Positions 8,030 to 16,220 of a stretch of DNA of 64,000 bases are shown one piece after another (position 1 is the first letter of the stretch; every line of letters begins with the position of its first letter). The notes beneath the pieces were generated by a model. The model was not told where the DNA came from. It worked only from the letters and a program-made list of their open reading frames with translations, and did no database searches. The stretch is from Microcaldota archaeon (lineage in GTDB: Archaea > Micrarchaeota > Micrarchaeia > Micrarchaeales > Micrarchaeaceae). The stretch is from positions 1 to 64,000 of the forward strand of contig JAJZBL010000001.1 in assembly GCA_021798935.1 (NCBI GenBank). The letters run 5' to 3'. A program made the translations under genes and the position numbers.

Positions 8030-9241
8030 TTTTGCAGCTTTTGGTTTGCTATCAGCAGGCTTTGGCTGTGTAGATGGCGAAACCTTCTCGGTCCTAAGGA
8101 AGAAGGATGCCACGAACAGTATAAAGAACAATACTGCGACTACACCAATAGCCAAGGATACTGTTGTTGGAACACTAAATAGAGGTCCAAGCAATGCAGG
8201 TATTATGAAAACACCGAAGTTTCCAGCTACTTGCATCAAAGATGTAGCAAATCCAGCCTTTGCAGGATCCTCTACATACTTTGTAACTCCTTCAAGTTCC
8301 ATTGACCATAGTGTATCTGCAAATAGTCCGAAGAAGAAATACGCTGCTGCTATCAAGGCTATGTCTACAGTAAATGACAATGAATAGGCCATAACCAAGA
8401 CAAACACAAATGCCATGAATGACATTGATATGTAACCTATTTTCTCCTTGTTTGCCTTTTCAAACACTGCAGGCAGTATTATAGTTCCAAGTGCGGATCC
8501 TATGAATGCTAATGCACCGAACAACCCTCCATATACTGCAGCCATTGCACCTAATTTATGCAATAGCAGCATTCCTGTTGCTATACCACCAAACATAACA
8601 GTAGTGGCTGGGACTATGAATCCAGAATACCAATTGTTTACCATTCCCCATTTGAATACACCTCTTAAGGAACGCTGCTGGTACTTTGAAGGATAATCCT
8701 TGCCTCCTATTATTATGTATATTAAAGCAAGAAGGCTCAATATAGCGGTTACTGCTAATGTGCCGCTTAAAGCTACAGACTTGTATATTATAGGATTCAG
8801 CAATGCGCCCCCTGCCATTCCTAAGAAGAACCCTCCAAGGCTCATTCCAGTAATGGACTGCGTCTTGGTTTTATCTATAGATACAGCTACTGCACCTATA
8901 GGAGCCATTGCAAGAGGATATGCCAATGCAGCTATAACGCTCGCTATCAAGAATACTATATAATCGGGTGATACTACCCTTATCACTAATCCTATGAAGG
9001 ACAGGACTGCAGCCAAAATTATAGTTCCCTTCAAAGAAACCTTAGCTGACAACCATCCCGATATAAGCCCTACAACTATGAAGGCACCTCCATAAGCTGA
9101 TGATAGTATAATCAAAACTTCTGCTTCTGTTGCACTAAGCGCGTGCATCAAATAAGGCACTAACGGGGCTAAACCAAACCATCCAAATCCGATAGTAAAT
9201 AACAGTATCGCATAAGGCAGACTTTTACCAATCCAACTCAT
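8018..9241 (-). CDS. Major facilitator superfamily transporter
   Basis: This protein of about 407 residues has the twelve-helix pattern of MFS carriers: two blocks of six hydrophobic segments separated by a charged central loop (K-D-Y-P-S-K-Y-Q-Q-R-S-L-R). The loop after helix 2 carries a weak version of the MFS motif A (G-W-L-S-A-K-V-S-L-K-G). The C-terminal tail is Lys/Pro/Ser-rich. Substrate is unknown; the fold is that of small organic-ion or nutrient carriers. I chose ATG at 9241, which has a GTGA ribosome-binding element six bases upstream, over an in-frame TTG at 9277. It ends in a hairpin that overlaps the stop codon. Confidence 0.85.
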   Translation of the reverse strand: MSWIGKSLPYAILLFTIGFGWFGLAPLVPYLMHALSATEAEVLIILSSAYGGAFIVVGLISGWLSAKVSLKGTIILAAVLSFIGLVIRVVSPDYIVFLIASVIAALAYPLAMAPIGAVAVSIDKTKTQSITGMSLGGFFLGMAGGALLNPIIYKSVALSGTLAVTAILSLLALIYIIIGGKDYPSKYQQRSLRGVFKWGMVNNWYSGFIVPATTVMFGGIATGMLLLHKLGAMAAVYGGLFGALAFIGSALGTIILPAVFEKANKEKIGYISMSFMAFVFVLVMAYSLSFTVDIALIAAAYFFFGLFADTLWSMELEGVTKYVEDPAKAGFATSLMQVAGNFGVFIIPALLGPLFSVPTTVSLAIGVVAVLFFILFVASFFLRTEKVSPSTQPKPADSKPKAAKPSK

Positions 9242-9478
9242 ATTCGTCACTTTCTGTATTGAATTTCTTAACGGCAATTAAAAAGATTAATTAAATATTC
9301 GTTAAAAAACGGATAGCCTTCGCTAAAAGACGAATGTATAGAAAAAACTATTTTAAATTGAGAAATTTATTTGCAATCAAAATTTGTTGATGTATGGCCT
9401 TAATAATGTTTGAATTTTGACAGCATATCTAATATAATCTGTATCCTGCAAACTTTTTGTAAAGCGGAAAAAGAGAAG

Positions 9479-9550
9479 TGGACTCTGCGGGGATCGCACC
9501 CGCGACCTTCCGCTTGCAAAGCGGACGCTCTACTACTGAGCCAAGAGCCC
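9479..9550 (-). tRNA. tRNA-Ala(TGC)
   Basis: The minus strand folds as a 72-nt tRNA. The acceptor stem GGGCTCT/AGAGTCC contains the G3-U70 wobble pair that marks alanine tRNA. The anticodon stem CCGCT/AGCGG holds loop TTGCAA with anticodon TGC, and the T-arm has GCGGG/CCCGC around TGCGAT. The discriminator is A. There is no intron and no encoded CCA. Confidence 0.95.
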
Positions 9551-9584
9551 TTAAATAGTTTAGATAACGAATAGTATTTAAACT

Positions 9585-10076
9585 TTATTTAGATTTTCCT
9601 GATTTCCTTGCTTTTTTCTTTGCAATTGGCTTTTCCATAAGCCTCTTATTTTTATTGTTACTCTTGGATTTTGGCTTCTCTGAGGCTTTTTTTGAAATAT
9701 TGGCTGAGGCACTCGCTTTGCTCTGCTTAGCTTTTGAAGATTTGTGTGCTTCTATAGCATCGTGCTTCTTAGCATTATGCTTTACCGCAGCACTTACTTT
9801 TTTAGAAACTTTTGTTTCCTGTGCCTTATTGGTTTTGTTGCCTGCTCGATGCTCATTTGTGCTCTTGATGAATAAATCATCTAAAAGATTGCTCTCTAAA
9901 GCATCTGTAGCGGAACCTTCTGCTTCTGCGGGGTTTGGAAGAAGTGCATTTTCCATGTTAGTTCGGTTTAGCTGGTTATCCAATTCCTTAAGCCTTTTTA
10001 TAGCTTCTATTTCCTTTCTGTTTTTGTCGCTGTTGCCTTTGGCCTCTTTCTTAGTTTTCTTTTTAGGGTTGGGCAT
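9585..10076 (-). CDS. Lysine/alanine-rich basic protein
   Basis: I do not recognise a family in this 163-residue protein. It is strongly basic and low in complexity: a lysine-rich start (residues 1-24), a short predicted helix with acidic residues (about 25-75) and a long Lys/Ser/Ala-rich tail resembling histone H1-type or ribosomal tails. Such composition suggests nucleic-acid binding, but that is inference. It has no membrane segment. The antisense strand has a long hydrophobic open frame, which I take to be a by-product of the lysine-rich codons. ATG at 10076 has an AACAAGGTG-type site seven bases upstream, which supports this frame. Confidence 0.6.
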   Translation of the reverse strand: MPNPKKKTKKEAKGNSDKNRKEIEAIKRLKELDNQLNRTNMENALLPNPAEAEGSATDALESNLLDDLFIKSTNEHRAGNKTNKAQETKVSKKVSAAVKHNAKKHDAIEAHKSSKAKQSKASASANISKKASEKPKSKSNNKNKRLMEKPIAKKKARKSGKSK

Positions 10077-10232
10077 TTTTACACCTTGTTGAAAAACAAC
10101 CTTTTATAATGAGGAGTAAGATTTATAAACTATACCTAAATTAGCATATAAGTCAAGGTAATGGAAACTCTGATGGATTAGAATTACAGAAATAATAAAA
10201 AGAAGGAAAAGCAAATTTAAACTTTGCAGCAA

Positions 10233-10248
10233 GGGGATGGAACCCCTA
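10233..10248 (-). terminator. Hairpin after the coiled-coil gene
   Basis: On the minus strand AGGGG and CCCCT pair over six bases directly after the stop codon of the coiled-coil gene. It is followed by TTGCTGCAAAG, which recurs after another gene near 39.82 kb. Confidence 0.45.
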
Positions 10249-10252
10249 CTGT

Positions 10253-10957
10253 TTATTTCTTCTTTATCACTGCTATGTCCTCGAGGTTAATCTCCTGAGT
10301 TGCTTGTGGAATAAACTTCCTCTTAGGTGCTTGTGATTCGCCAGGCTTCCTTTCCGCATTGCGCCTGTTTATCTTAAGAATCCTGCGCACTTGGTCATAA
10401 AGATCATCTAGACTCTTATTCAAATTTGCAATCTTATTATTGTCTTCGTTTATCTTTGTTTTTAATTCCTCAATATCTTTGACTATATATCCAGATTTTC
10501 TTTTCAGTCTCTGGAATTTATAGAGGTCATTGAGCTGTGTGCTTATTATGTTTATCTTTCTTATTATGTCCTTTTCTTCGTATAAGCTTATCCTTGCTTC
10601 AGTTGACAACTTAAATTCAAGCTTGTTCTTTAGCTTTTTTAAGTAAGCAAATTTCTTAGGATCTATCTGGTTGTTTTCGTCATTTACAAACTTTGATATT
10701 GCTTCACCTTCAGTAAGCTTGTAATTTAACCTACGCCTCAATCCCTTTACTTCAAGCATCAGATTGAATTTGTCTTTTTTAACTGCATCTATCTTCTCCT
10801 TTATGGCAAGAGCCTCTGGATTTTTGGATTCTTCTATTATATCGTTTATAGATTTTATCTTTGGCTGCTCTGGCTTGCCGCTATCTTCTTTCTTCTCCTT
10901 ATCTTCTGTAGACTTCTCATTGCCTTCTGCAGCAGCTTCTAAGCTCTCCTTCTTCAA
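10253..10957 (-). CDS. Coiled-coil protein
   Basis: This protein of at least 234 residues has an acidic, low-complexity N-terminal region (about 1-40, Glu/Lys/Ser/Pro), then a long coiled coil from about 45 to 200 with regular Leu/Ile heptads, and a basic C-terminal tail with R-K-F-I-P. It resembles a family of conserved archaeal coiled-coil proteins with no settled function; I cannot name one. The start is uncertain. TTG at 10957 is the first usual start codon, but the frame stays open upstream for 24 more codons to a CTG at 11029 immediately after a TGA. A TATA-like element lies near 11095-11102 and would place the mRNA start close to that CTG. Confidence 0.65.
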   Translation of the reverse strand: MKKESLEAAAEGNEKSTEDKEKKEDSGKPEQPKIKSINDIIEESKNPEALAIKEKIDAVKKDKFNLMLEVKGLRRRLNYKLTEGEAISKFVNDENNQIDPKKFAYLKKLKNKLEFKLSTEARISLYEEKDIIRKINIISTQLNDLYKFQRLKRKSGYIVKDIEELKTKINEDNNKIANLNKSLDDLYDQVRRILKINRRNAERKPGESQAPKRKFIPQATQEINLEDIAVIKKK

Positions 10958-11108
10958 TAATTCTTCAGAAGAATCAACAACTGCTTCTTTCTCTTTCTTT
11001 GTATCTGAAACATCCTTTTCTCCGTTCAGTCAATCGCCTTTATGATCATGTTAAGTTTGAGTACCAAATTAGACAAACATTTTAAAACAGCAAATTATAA
11101 ATAATAGA

Positions 11109-12281
11109 TTACTTTTCTTCGTTTAATGTAGATGTATATAAATTTAATAATTTATCGGTCATTTTCTCTATAGAATACTCCCTTGCTGTCTTCTCTGGTT
11201 CTTTATATGATGATTTATTATTTATAACTTTCTTTATTTTCAGAGCACAGTCTTTTGCACTCATAGGCTTAAATAGCTCGCCATTCTTGCCGTTAGTTAT
11301 CAGATTCTTTAAAGCGAGGTAATCTGCACCGACTACAGGAGTGCCGCTTGCCAAGGCTTCTAATGAAACTATTCCCTGAGTCTCAAATGTGGATGGAAGG
11401 CATACCACGTCTGCACTTGCATAATAATTAGGCAAATCCGTTTCCTTTACAAAGCCCACAAATTTAAATTTCTCTCCTAATCCCTTATTATTGACCATTT
11501 CTTTATACTTGTCTAATAGAGGCCCGGTCCCACCTATAACAAATTTGATTTTATCATTTTTTAAGTAGGATGCCGCATTTATCAACACATCAACATTTTT
11601 TTCACGGCTCAGCCTTCCTAAATAAAGGACAATATTTGTATCATCGCCACGTTTTCCTAAAAGATTATTTCTGAGGCTTTGGCTGTATTTTGATGGATTA
11701 AATCTCCTTATATCTATTCCGTTAGGTATCACATTGATATTCTTTATACTCTTTGCTGCGAGATACTTTTTAATTGATTCACTTGGTACTACGGTAGCAT
11801 CGCACTTATTGTAAAAGTACTTGAGGTACTTCCATGAATATTTTATTAGGAAATTCTTCATCTGCTCATTAGATGTAAGATATTCTTCTATTATCTCCTT
11901 TTTATTGAACAATGTGTGGAAGGATCCTATGACTGGATAATTGTTGATTTTTGATGACATCAATCCATATAGCCCAACTGTAAAAGGGGTTTGCAAATGA
12001 AGTATATCTGGATTAAACTTTCTAACCTTGAAGGATGCAGTAAAAGGAGTTAAAGAAAAAATGTACTGGGGATACCTGTTGAACTTGACACCTCGGACTA
12101 TCGTTATATCTTTATTTTGCTTTACTAGATTTTTAGTTTCAGAATTTCCAACTGCAACTATATGGACTTGATTTCCTCTATTTTCAAGTTCTTTCTTGAA
12201 TGCAAGGATTGAGGTAACTACCCCATCAACTGCAGGCAAAAACGAATCAGTATAGAAGACAATTCTTAGAGTTTCTGACAT
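11109..12281 (-). CDS. GT4-family glycosyltransferase (diacylglycerol glycosyltransferase-like)
   Basis: This 390-residue protein has the GT-B fold of family GT4. The N-terminal domain begins with the Y-T-D-S-F-L-P-x-x-D-G-V motif (residues 10-21) found in lipid glucosyltransferases and mannosyltransferases. The C-terminal domain carries G-R-L-S-x-E-K (222-228), G-x-G-P (251-254) and the catalytic E-x7-E motif at Glu300 and Glu308. Retaining transfer of a sugar from a nucleotide donor to a lipid or glycan is expected. The context suggests envelope glycolipid or glycan synthesis. It is 25 bases downstream of uL15 on the same strand and may be co-transcribed with it. Confidence 0.88.
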   Translation of the reverse strand: MSETLRIVFYTDSFLPAVDGVVTSILAFKKELENRGNQVHIVAVGNSETKNLVKQNKDITIVRGVKFNRYPQYIFSLTPFTASFKVRKFNPDILHLQTPFTVGLYGLMSSKINNYPVIGSFHTLFNKKEIIEEYLTSNEQMKNFLIKYSWKYLKYFYNKCDATVVPSESIKKYLAAKSIKNINVIPNGIDIRRFNPSKYSQSLRNNLLGKRGDDTNIVLYLGRLSREKNVDVLINAASYLKNDKIKFVIGGTGPLLDKYKEMVNNKGLGEKFKFVGFVKETDLPNYYASADVVCLPSTFETQGIVSLEALASGTPVVGADYLALKNLITNGKNGELFKPMSAKDCALKIKKVINNKSSYKEPEKTAREYSIEKMTDKLLNLYTSTLNEEK

Positions 12282-12306
12282 GCAGTTACCAGCAAGATTT
12301 AAATAT

Positions 12307-12699
12307 TTATATTACTTCGGCAGTACTTTCTGCGGCTTTAATTTTCTCCATTGCTTTCTTGGAGAATCCTGACGCTTTTATCTTCACTTTGAAATTCAAC
12401 TCTCCTCTGCTAAGCACTTTATACCCTTTTAGATCCAAAATTTCCTTTTTCTCTTTTTCCAGCATGTTGTTTATAGCATACAGGTCAATCCACTTGCTCT
12501 CTTTCTGGCCCCAGCGGTGGAAACCTCTTTTTCCTATTAATTCAGGATGCTTTGCGGTAGTCCAAGTCCATCTTGGCTTTACTGCACCCTTTCCTACTCC
12601 TCCTCTATCTCCTGAGCCTCTTCCATTCTTTATATTTCCTAATCCCCAGTGCCTGGAACCGAAGTATTTCCTATTTCTTTTCTCCTTTCTAACTACCAT
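12307..12699 (-). CDS. rpl15: Ribosomal protein uL15
   Basis: This 130-residue protein is uL15 of the archaeal/eukaryotic type (L27a-like). The glycine- and histidine-rich N-terminal region (R-x-x-R-x-F-G-S-R-H-W-G, G-x-G-x-G) that threads into 23S rRNA is clear at residues 8-40, followed by the globular part with K-R-G-F-H-R. It is a little shorter than the typical 140-150 residues. Its start codon directly abuts the uL30 stop codon with no gap. In most archaea secY and adk follow uL15 in the spc operon; here a glycosyltransferase follows, so the operon is broken. Confidence 0.95.
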   Translation of the reverse strand: MVVRKEKRNRKYFGSRHWGLGNIKNGRGSGDRGGVGKGAVKPRWTWTTAKHPELIGKRGFHRWGQKESKWIDLYAINNMLEKEKKEILDLKGYKVLSRGELNFKVKIKASGFSKKAMEKIKAAESTAEVI

Positions 12700-13119
12700 T
12701 TAAATCATCCTTGAAATAAGGCTATTTACCTCCTCTCCCATGTATCCCAATGAACCTCCTTGCTTGAAACCAAGTTTTGTACTTTTGAATCCATGCCTTG
12801 GAGGATGCAGCCTTATAGGGAGGGATTCTTTAAGTTTCTCATTATCTTCTGCTTTCTCCAAATCTGAAGGCTTCATATCTATGCTTCCTTTTTCCAATAA
12901 CTTTGATAGAGTTTCATCATTGACTTCTCCATAAGCTATGTAATTTCTGCATTTATTTATCATTCCCATGTAGGAATCATTTACTTTTATTACTACACAG
13001 TTATTTACCCTTTTAAGCCTAAGTCTGTCAAGAGTTTCTGTTATATCTCCTCTTACATTTACACGTCCCCTTATTCTGACAGCTGCTATTAGTTTGTTGT
13101 TTAGCTCTTTATCTTTCAT
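12700..13119 (-). CDS. rpl30: Ribosomal protein uL30
   Basis: This 139-residue protein is archaeal uL30. The ferredoxin-like start (A-A-V-R-I-R-G-R-V-N-V, residues 12-22) and L-R-L-K-R-V-N-N-C-V motif near 32-41 are diagnostic, and the C-terminal H-P-P-R-H-G-F-K segment is archaeal/eukaryotic. It heads the uL30-uL15 pair. No uS5 precedes it, so the normal spc-operon context is lost on both sides. A TATA-containing divergent promoter region separates it from the flavin reductase. Confidence 0.95.
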   Translation of the reverse strand: MKDKELNNKLIAAVRIRGRVNVRGDITETLDRLRLKRVNNCVVIKVNDSYMGMINKCRNYIAYGEVNDETLSKLLEKGSIDMKPSDLEKAEDNEKLKESLPIRLHPPRHGFKSTKLGFKQGGSLGYMGEEVNSLISRMI

Positions 13120-13339
13120 AAAAACACGTTTTAAATTTAAAATCTTAAGGAATATGTAATTTATAATTCAATAGATATATATTTATATTTGATGGTAAAG
13201 CTCTTTTCGCTTTTAGATTTATGCACTTATATATCGCAATGCTATAATCACAAAATAGATGTTGCAAGATACAATTTACATAATTTCAAAAGGTATTTAT
13301 TTATAGGTTAACGGAAAAAAATATAAAAGAGGTATAGAT

Positions 13340-13930
13340 ATGAAAAACGGTGATATTGTTATATTGGGAATATGTGGCAGCTTGAGAAAAGACTCTTATA
13401 ATAAAGTTCTATTAGATGCTGCTGCTGAATCAGGAGTCGAAGGTGTTAAATTTAAATTTGCAGATATTGCGGATCTGCCCCTTTATAACCAGGACCTTGA
13501 AGATAATTTGCCTGAGCCTGTCAAGAAGTTCAAGCAGGAGATAGAATCTGCAGATGCACTGCTGATAGCAACTCCTGAATATAACAGATCTGTGCCTGGC
13601 CCTTTGAAAAACGCTATTGATTGGGCTTCTAGGCCTTATGGCAAATGTTCATTTGATGAAAAGCCGGTTGCAATAATTGGCGCAACTACGGGCAGGTTCG
13701 TGGGAACTGCACTGGTACAATATCATCTTAGAGGGATACTTGCTTTCATGAATGCACATTTGATGGAAAATCCACAGATGTTCATAACAGAAGCAGCGGA
13801 AAAAATTAAAGATGGAAAGGTTGTTGATGAAGAAACTAAGCAAGGCATCAAAAAAGTAGTAGAAAGCTTGAAGAGATGGACTATTAGGATCGCTATAGAA
13901 GATGAGGATGCTAGCGAATTAGGGCTGTGA
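13340..13930 (+). CDS. NADPH-dependent FMN reductase family protein
   Basis: This 196-residue protein is a flavodoxin-fold NAD(P)H:FMN oxidoreductase. The phosphate-binding loop G-S-L-R-K-D-S-Y-N (residues 13-21) matches the family G-S-x-R-x-x-S-x-N motif. The F-A-D-I-A-D-L-P-L-Y-N motif and the A-T-P-E-Y-N-x-S-V-P-G-x-L-K-N segment near residues 79-94 are the classic FMN-binding signatures. It would reduce FMN or quinone-type acceptors with NAD(P)H, for redox balance or azo/chromate-like reduction; the true substrate is unknown. It stands alone with its own promoter. The stop codon lies in the loop of a short hairpin followed by a T tract. Confidence 0.9.
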   Translation: MKNGDIVILGICGSLRKDSYNKVLLDAAAESGVEGVKFKFADIADLPLYNQDLEDNLPEPVKKFKQEIESADALLIATPEYNRSVPGPLKNAIDWASRPYGKCSFDEKPVAIIGATTGRFVGTALVQYHLRGILAFMNAHLMENPQMFITEAAEKIKDGKVVDEETKQGIKKVVESLKRWTIRIAIEDEDASELGL

Positions 13931-13958
13931 ACTTTCAGCTTGTTTGATTTTTTAAGTA

Positions 13959-14831
13959 TTATAAGTATATTTGGAATGCCGCTGATATAAGGTATATGAG
14001 TATTGCTGCGCTCATCGCCAGCAAGCTTATATTGCGGGTATTGGTAAACTCTTTTTCGGATATCTTTTCCTTTAGGTATACTGCTGATACATATATCAAT
14101 GTTATGTCAACACCAAGTATTGGGATTAAGTAAACAAGATTCATGTAAAATGGCTGCTTTATCCAAAACATAGCTATGCTTATTATTACAGCAGAGATAT
14201 ACAGTATACTTGCAGCTACTGCTGACATTCTGCTACCTATATAATATATCAGGTTCTTAGAATGCCTCTCCTTTATGTCTCCTATTTTGTCTCTTATCAT
14301 TCCGTGTATCTCCCTTGCAACACCACTCAAAAGTATTACAAATGTTATCAGTATTATGTTAAGGTTGATTGCTGTTGACATTATGTAATTTCCATATATG
14401 AATGGTATCGCCATCGCAAACGCTATGTATACGTTGCCTATAAGCAAAGTCTCCTTAAGCTTGTAGCTGTATAAGAATGCAAGAACTGCAAATATTATGG
14501 ATATTATGAATGCGTATAAGTTTATCAATGCACTGAAAGCTACACCGATTACAAAAAGGGCAATTGACAGGTTAAATGCAGTTTTGGGAAGTATTGCGCC
14601 AGATACCAAAGGCCTTTTCACCTTTCCGTTCTTCTTGTCGACTTTTACATCAAAATAATCGTTTATCGAAAATGAGGCCATCCCTATCAGTATGGGTGGT
14701 ATAAGTGCGATTATAAATATAGGCAGGCTTGGCAGTTTGCCCGCGGTTACCAGCTCTGCTGCTACCACTGCTATTGCAAGCATCAGGCTATGCTCTGCTC
14801 TGGTCAATTTTATGTAATCTTTTAATGCCAT
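13959..14831 (-). CDS. UbiA family prenyltransferase, probable geranylgeranylglyceryl-phosphate geranylgeranyltransferase
   Basis: This 290-residue integral membrane protein has the two aspartate-rich motifs of UbiA enzymes: N-D-Y-F-D-V-K-V-D (residues 57-65, NDxxDxxxD) and D-K-I-G-D (181-185). About eight to nine transmembrane helices alternate with these loops. In archaea the closest role is digeranylgeranylglyceryl phosphate synthase, which adds the second geranylgeranyl chain to the glycerol backbone of ether lipids. K-R-P-L-V-S-G after the first motif is typical of that group. Other UbiA activities (quinone or heme side chains) are less likely in a small archaeal genome but not excluded. 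A geranylgeranyl reductase lies in the same window. Confidence 0.88.
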   Translation of the reverse strand: MALKDYIKLTRAEHSLMLAIAVVAAELVTAGKLPSLPIFIIALIPPILIGMASFSINDYFDVKVDKKNGKVKRPLVSGAILPKTAFNLSIALFVIGVAFSALINLYAFIISIIFAVLAFLYSYKLKETLLIGNVYIAFAMAIPFIYGNYIMSTAINLNIILITFVILLSGVAREIHGMIRDKIGDIKERHSKNLIYYIGSRMSAVAASILYISAVIISIAMFWIKQPFYMNLVYLIPILGVDITLIYVSAVYLKEKISEKEFTNTRNISLLAMSAAILIYLISAAFQIYL

Positions 14832-15022
14832 GTAGTTTACCTAATAATTGAATATCTTATTTTGTTAAGGTTTATTATCTTATTGTTGCTCAGGCAGATT
14901 GCATTCTTCTGCATAAGCTGTAAATTCTTGACTGAATAAAGTATTTTTAGGCATTATTATATATAGCTGCTTATTTATTAGAGATATATAATACTTTAAG
15001 CAAAATTGCAAAGGTGCTTTAG

Positions 15023-16039
15023 ATGAAAGAAGAGAATAAGAATGATCTCAGCGAAGATGCTGTAAAATATGAAGTAGGCAAAAAAGATAAAAGCAAGATT
15101 GCGAAAGAACTCCTGAAAATTGAAGTGAAGGATATCCAGCTGAAAAAGGATATGAAGGTATCTGAATTGATAAGCCAGATGGATTACATAGGAGGATTCT
15201 CAGCACAGCATATGGTGAATGGAATACATATATTATCCAACATGTTCAATGACAAAAAATGTTATAAATTCCTTTCATTTCCTGCAGACTTGGTTTCTAC
15301 TGGATTAAGAGGTGTGCTTGTAAGCATGGTAAAGCATTTTGATGCTATAATAACGACAGGAGGTACACTTGACCATGATTTGGCAAGGGCTTATGGGGGA
15401 AAGTATTCTCTTGGGACTTTCAATACTGACGATGCAATGATGCATGAACTTGGAATCTACAGGGAAGGCAACGTATTCATAAAGAATGAGGAGTATGGCC
15501 AGCGTGTAGAAGATGCATTCAACGAAATAATGAATGATATCTATACATCTAAAGATTATAAAAAAGAATACAGCCCAAGTGAGCTTATATATGAATTTGG
15601 AAAGAGGATGAAGGATGAAAAATCTATCATGAGGCAAGCCTACTTGCACAATGTAAAGATATTCAATCCGGGCATTGTTGATGGCGCATTTGGCACACAA
15701 CTTACCCTATTTTCGCAGGACCATGACTTTAAATTGAATGTCCTTAAGGATGAACTTGAACTCAGCAATATAGCATTTGACAATAAGGTAACTGGGGCAC
15801 TTATGATAGGAGGAGGAATAAGTAAACATCATGTAATCTGGTGGAACCAGTTTAAGGATGGACTTGATTATGCTGTATATATAACAACAGCTACCCAGTT
15901 TGATGGCAGCCTTTCAGGGGCAAGACTTTCTGAAGCAGTATCTTGGGGAAAGATACGTGAAAAGGCTCAGTATATGACAATTGATGGTGATGCTACCATA
16001 CTGCTGCCATTCATGATTTCAGCGTTGAATATCGAGTAA
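15023..16039 (+). CDS. dys: Deoxyhypusine synthase
   Basis: This 338-residue protein is deoxyhypusine synthase, which transfers the aminobutyl group of spermidine to a lysine of initiation factor 5A using NAD. The T-T-G-G-T-L-D-H-D motif (residues 111-119) and the G-G-G-I-S-K-H-H segment near 263-270 are diagnostic; Lys268 is the expected enzyme-intermediate lysine. The active-site region A-T-Q-F-D-G-S-L-S-G-A-R (290-301) is intact. An N-terminal charged extension of about 25 residues is unremarkable. It implies an aIF5A gene elsewhere. A T-rich hairpin (ATCAAA-AAA-TTTGAT) starts right at the stop codon. Confidence 0.95.
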   Translation: MKEENKNDLSEDAVKYEVGKKDKSKIAKELLKIEVKDIQLKKDMKVSELISQMDYIGGFSAQHMVNGIHILSNMFNDKKCYKFLSFPADLVSTGLRGVLVSMVKHFDAIITTGGTLDHDLARAYGGKYSLGTFNTDDAMMHELGIYREGNVFIKNEEYGQRVEDAFNEIMNDIYTSKDYKKEYSPSELIYEFGKRMKDEKSIMRQAYLHNVKIFNPGIVDGAFGTQLTLFSQDHDFKLNVLKDELELSNIAFDNKVTGALMIGGGISKHHVIWWNQFKDGLDYAVYITTATQFDGSLSGARLSEAVSWGKIREKAQYMTIDGDATILLPFMISALNIE

Positions 16040-16200
16040 TCAAAAAATTTGATTTTTTTAAATTTTTCAATTGATAAATCAAAGACCGCAGATCCCTATT
16101 TTTAGATAGGAAAAAGTGAATTCAATAAAAGGCATACAAGTTTATAGCATTTATTTTAGGGTTTGGTTATAATCTTGCTGTATCTATTTCTTTTCGGCAT

Positions 16201-16220
16201 GAAGGATTTTTCAATCCTTC
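16201..16220 (-). terminator. Hairpin through the stop codon of the beta-CASP nuclease gene
   Basis: On the minus strand GAAGGATT and AATCCTTC form a perfect 8-bp stem closed by a GAAA loop. The TGA stop codon (16213-16211) spans stem and loop. Confidence 0.55.

Noticed and set aside
9655..10092. Long hydrophobic frame on the plus strand
   Set aside because: It is antisense to the lysine-rich gene, whose AAR/AGC codons read as Leu/Phe/Ser on the other strand. The minus frame has the better start site and a plausible composition.
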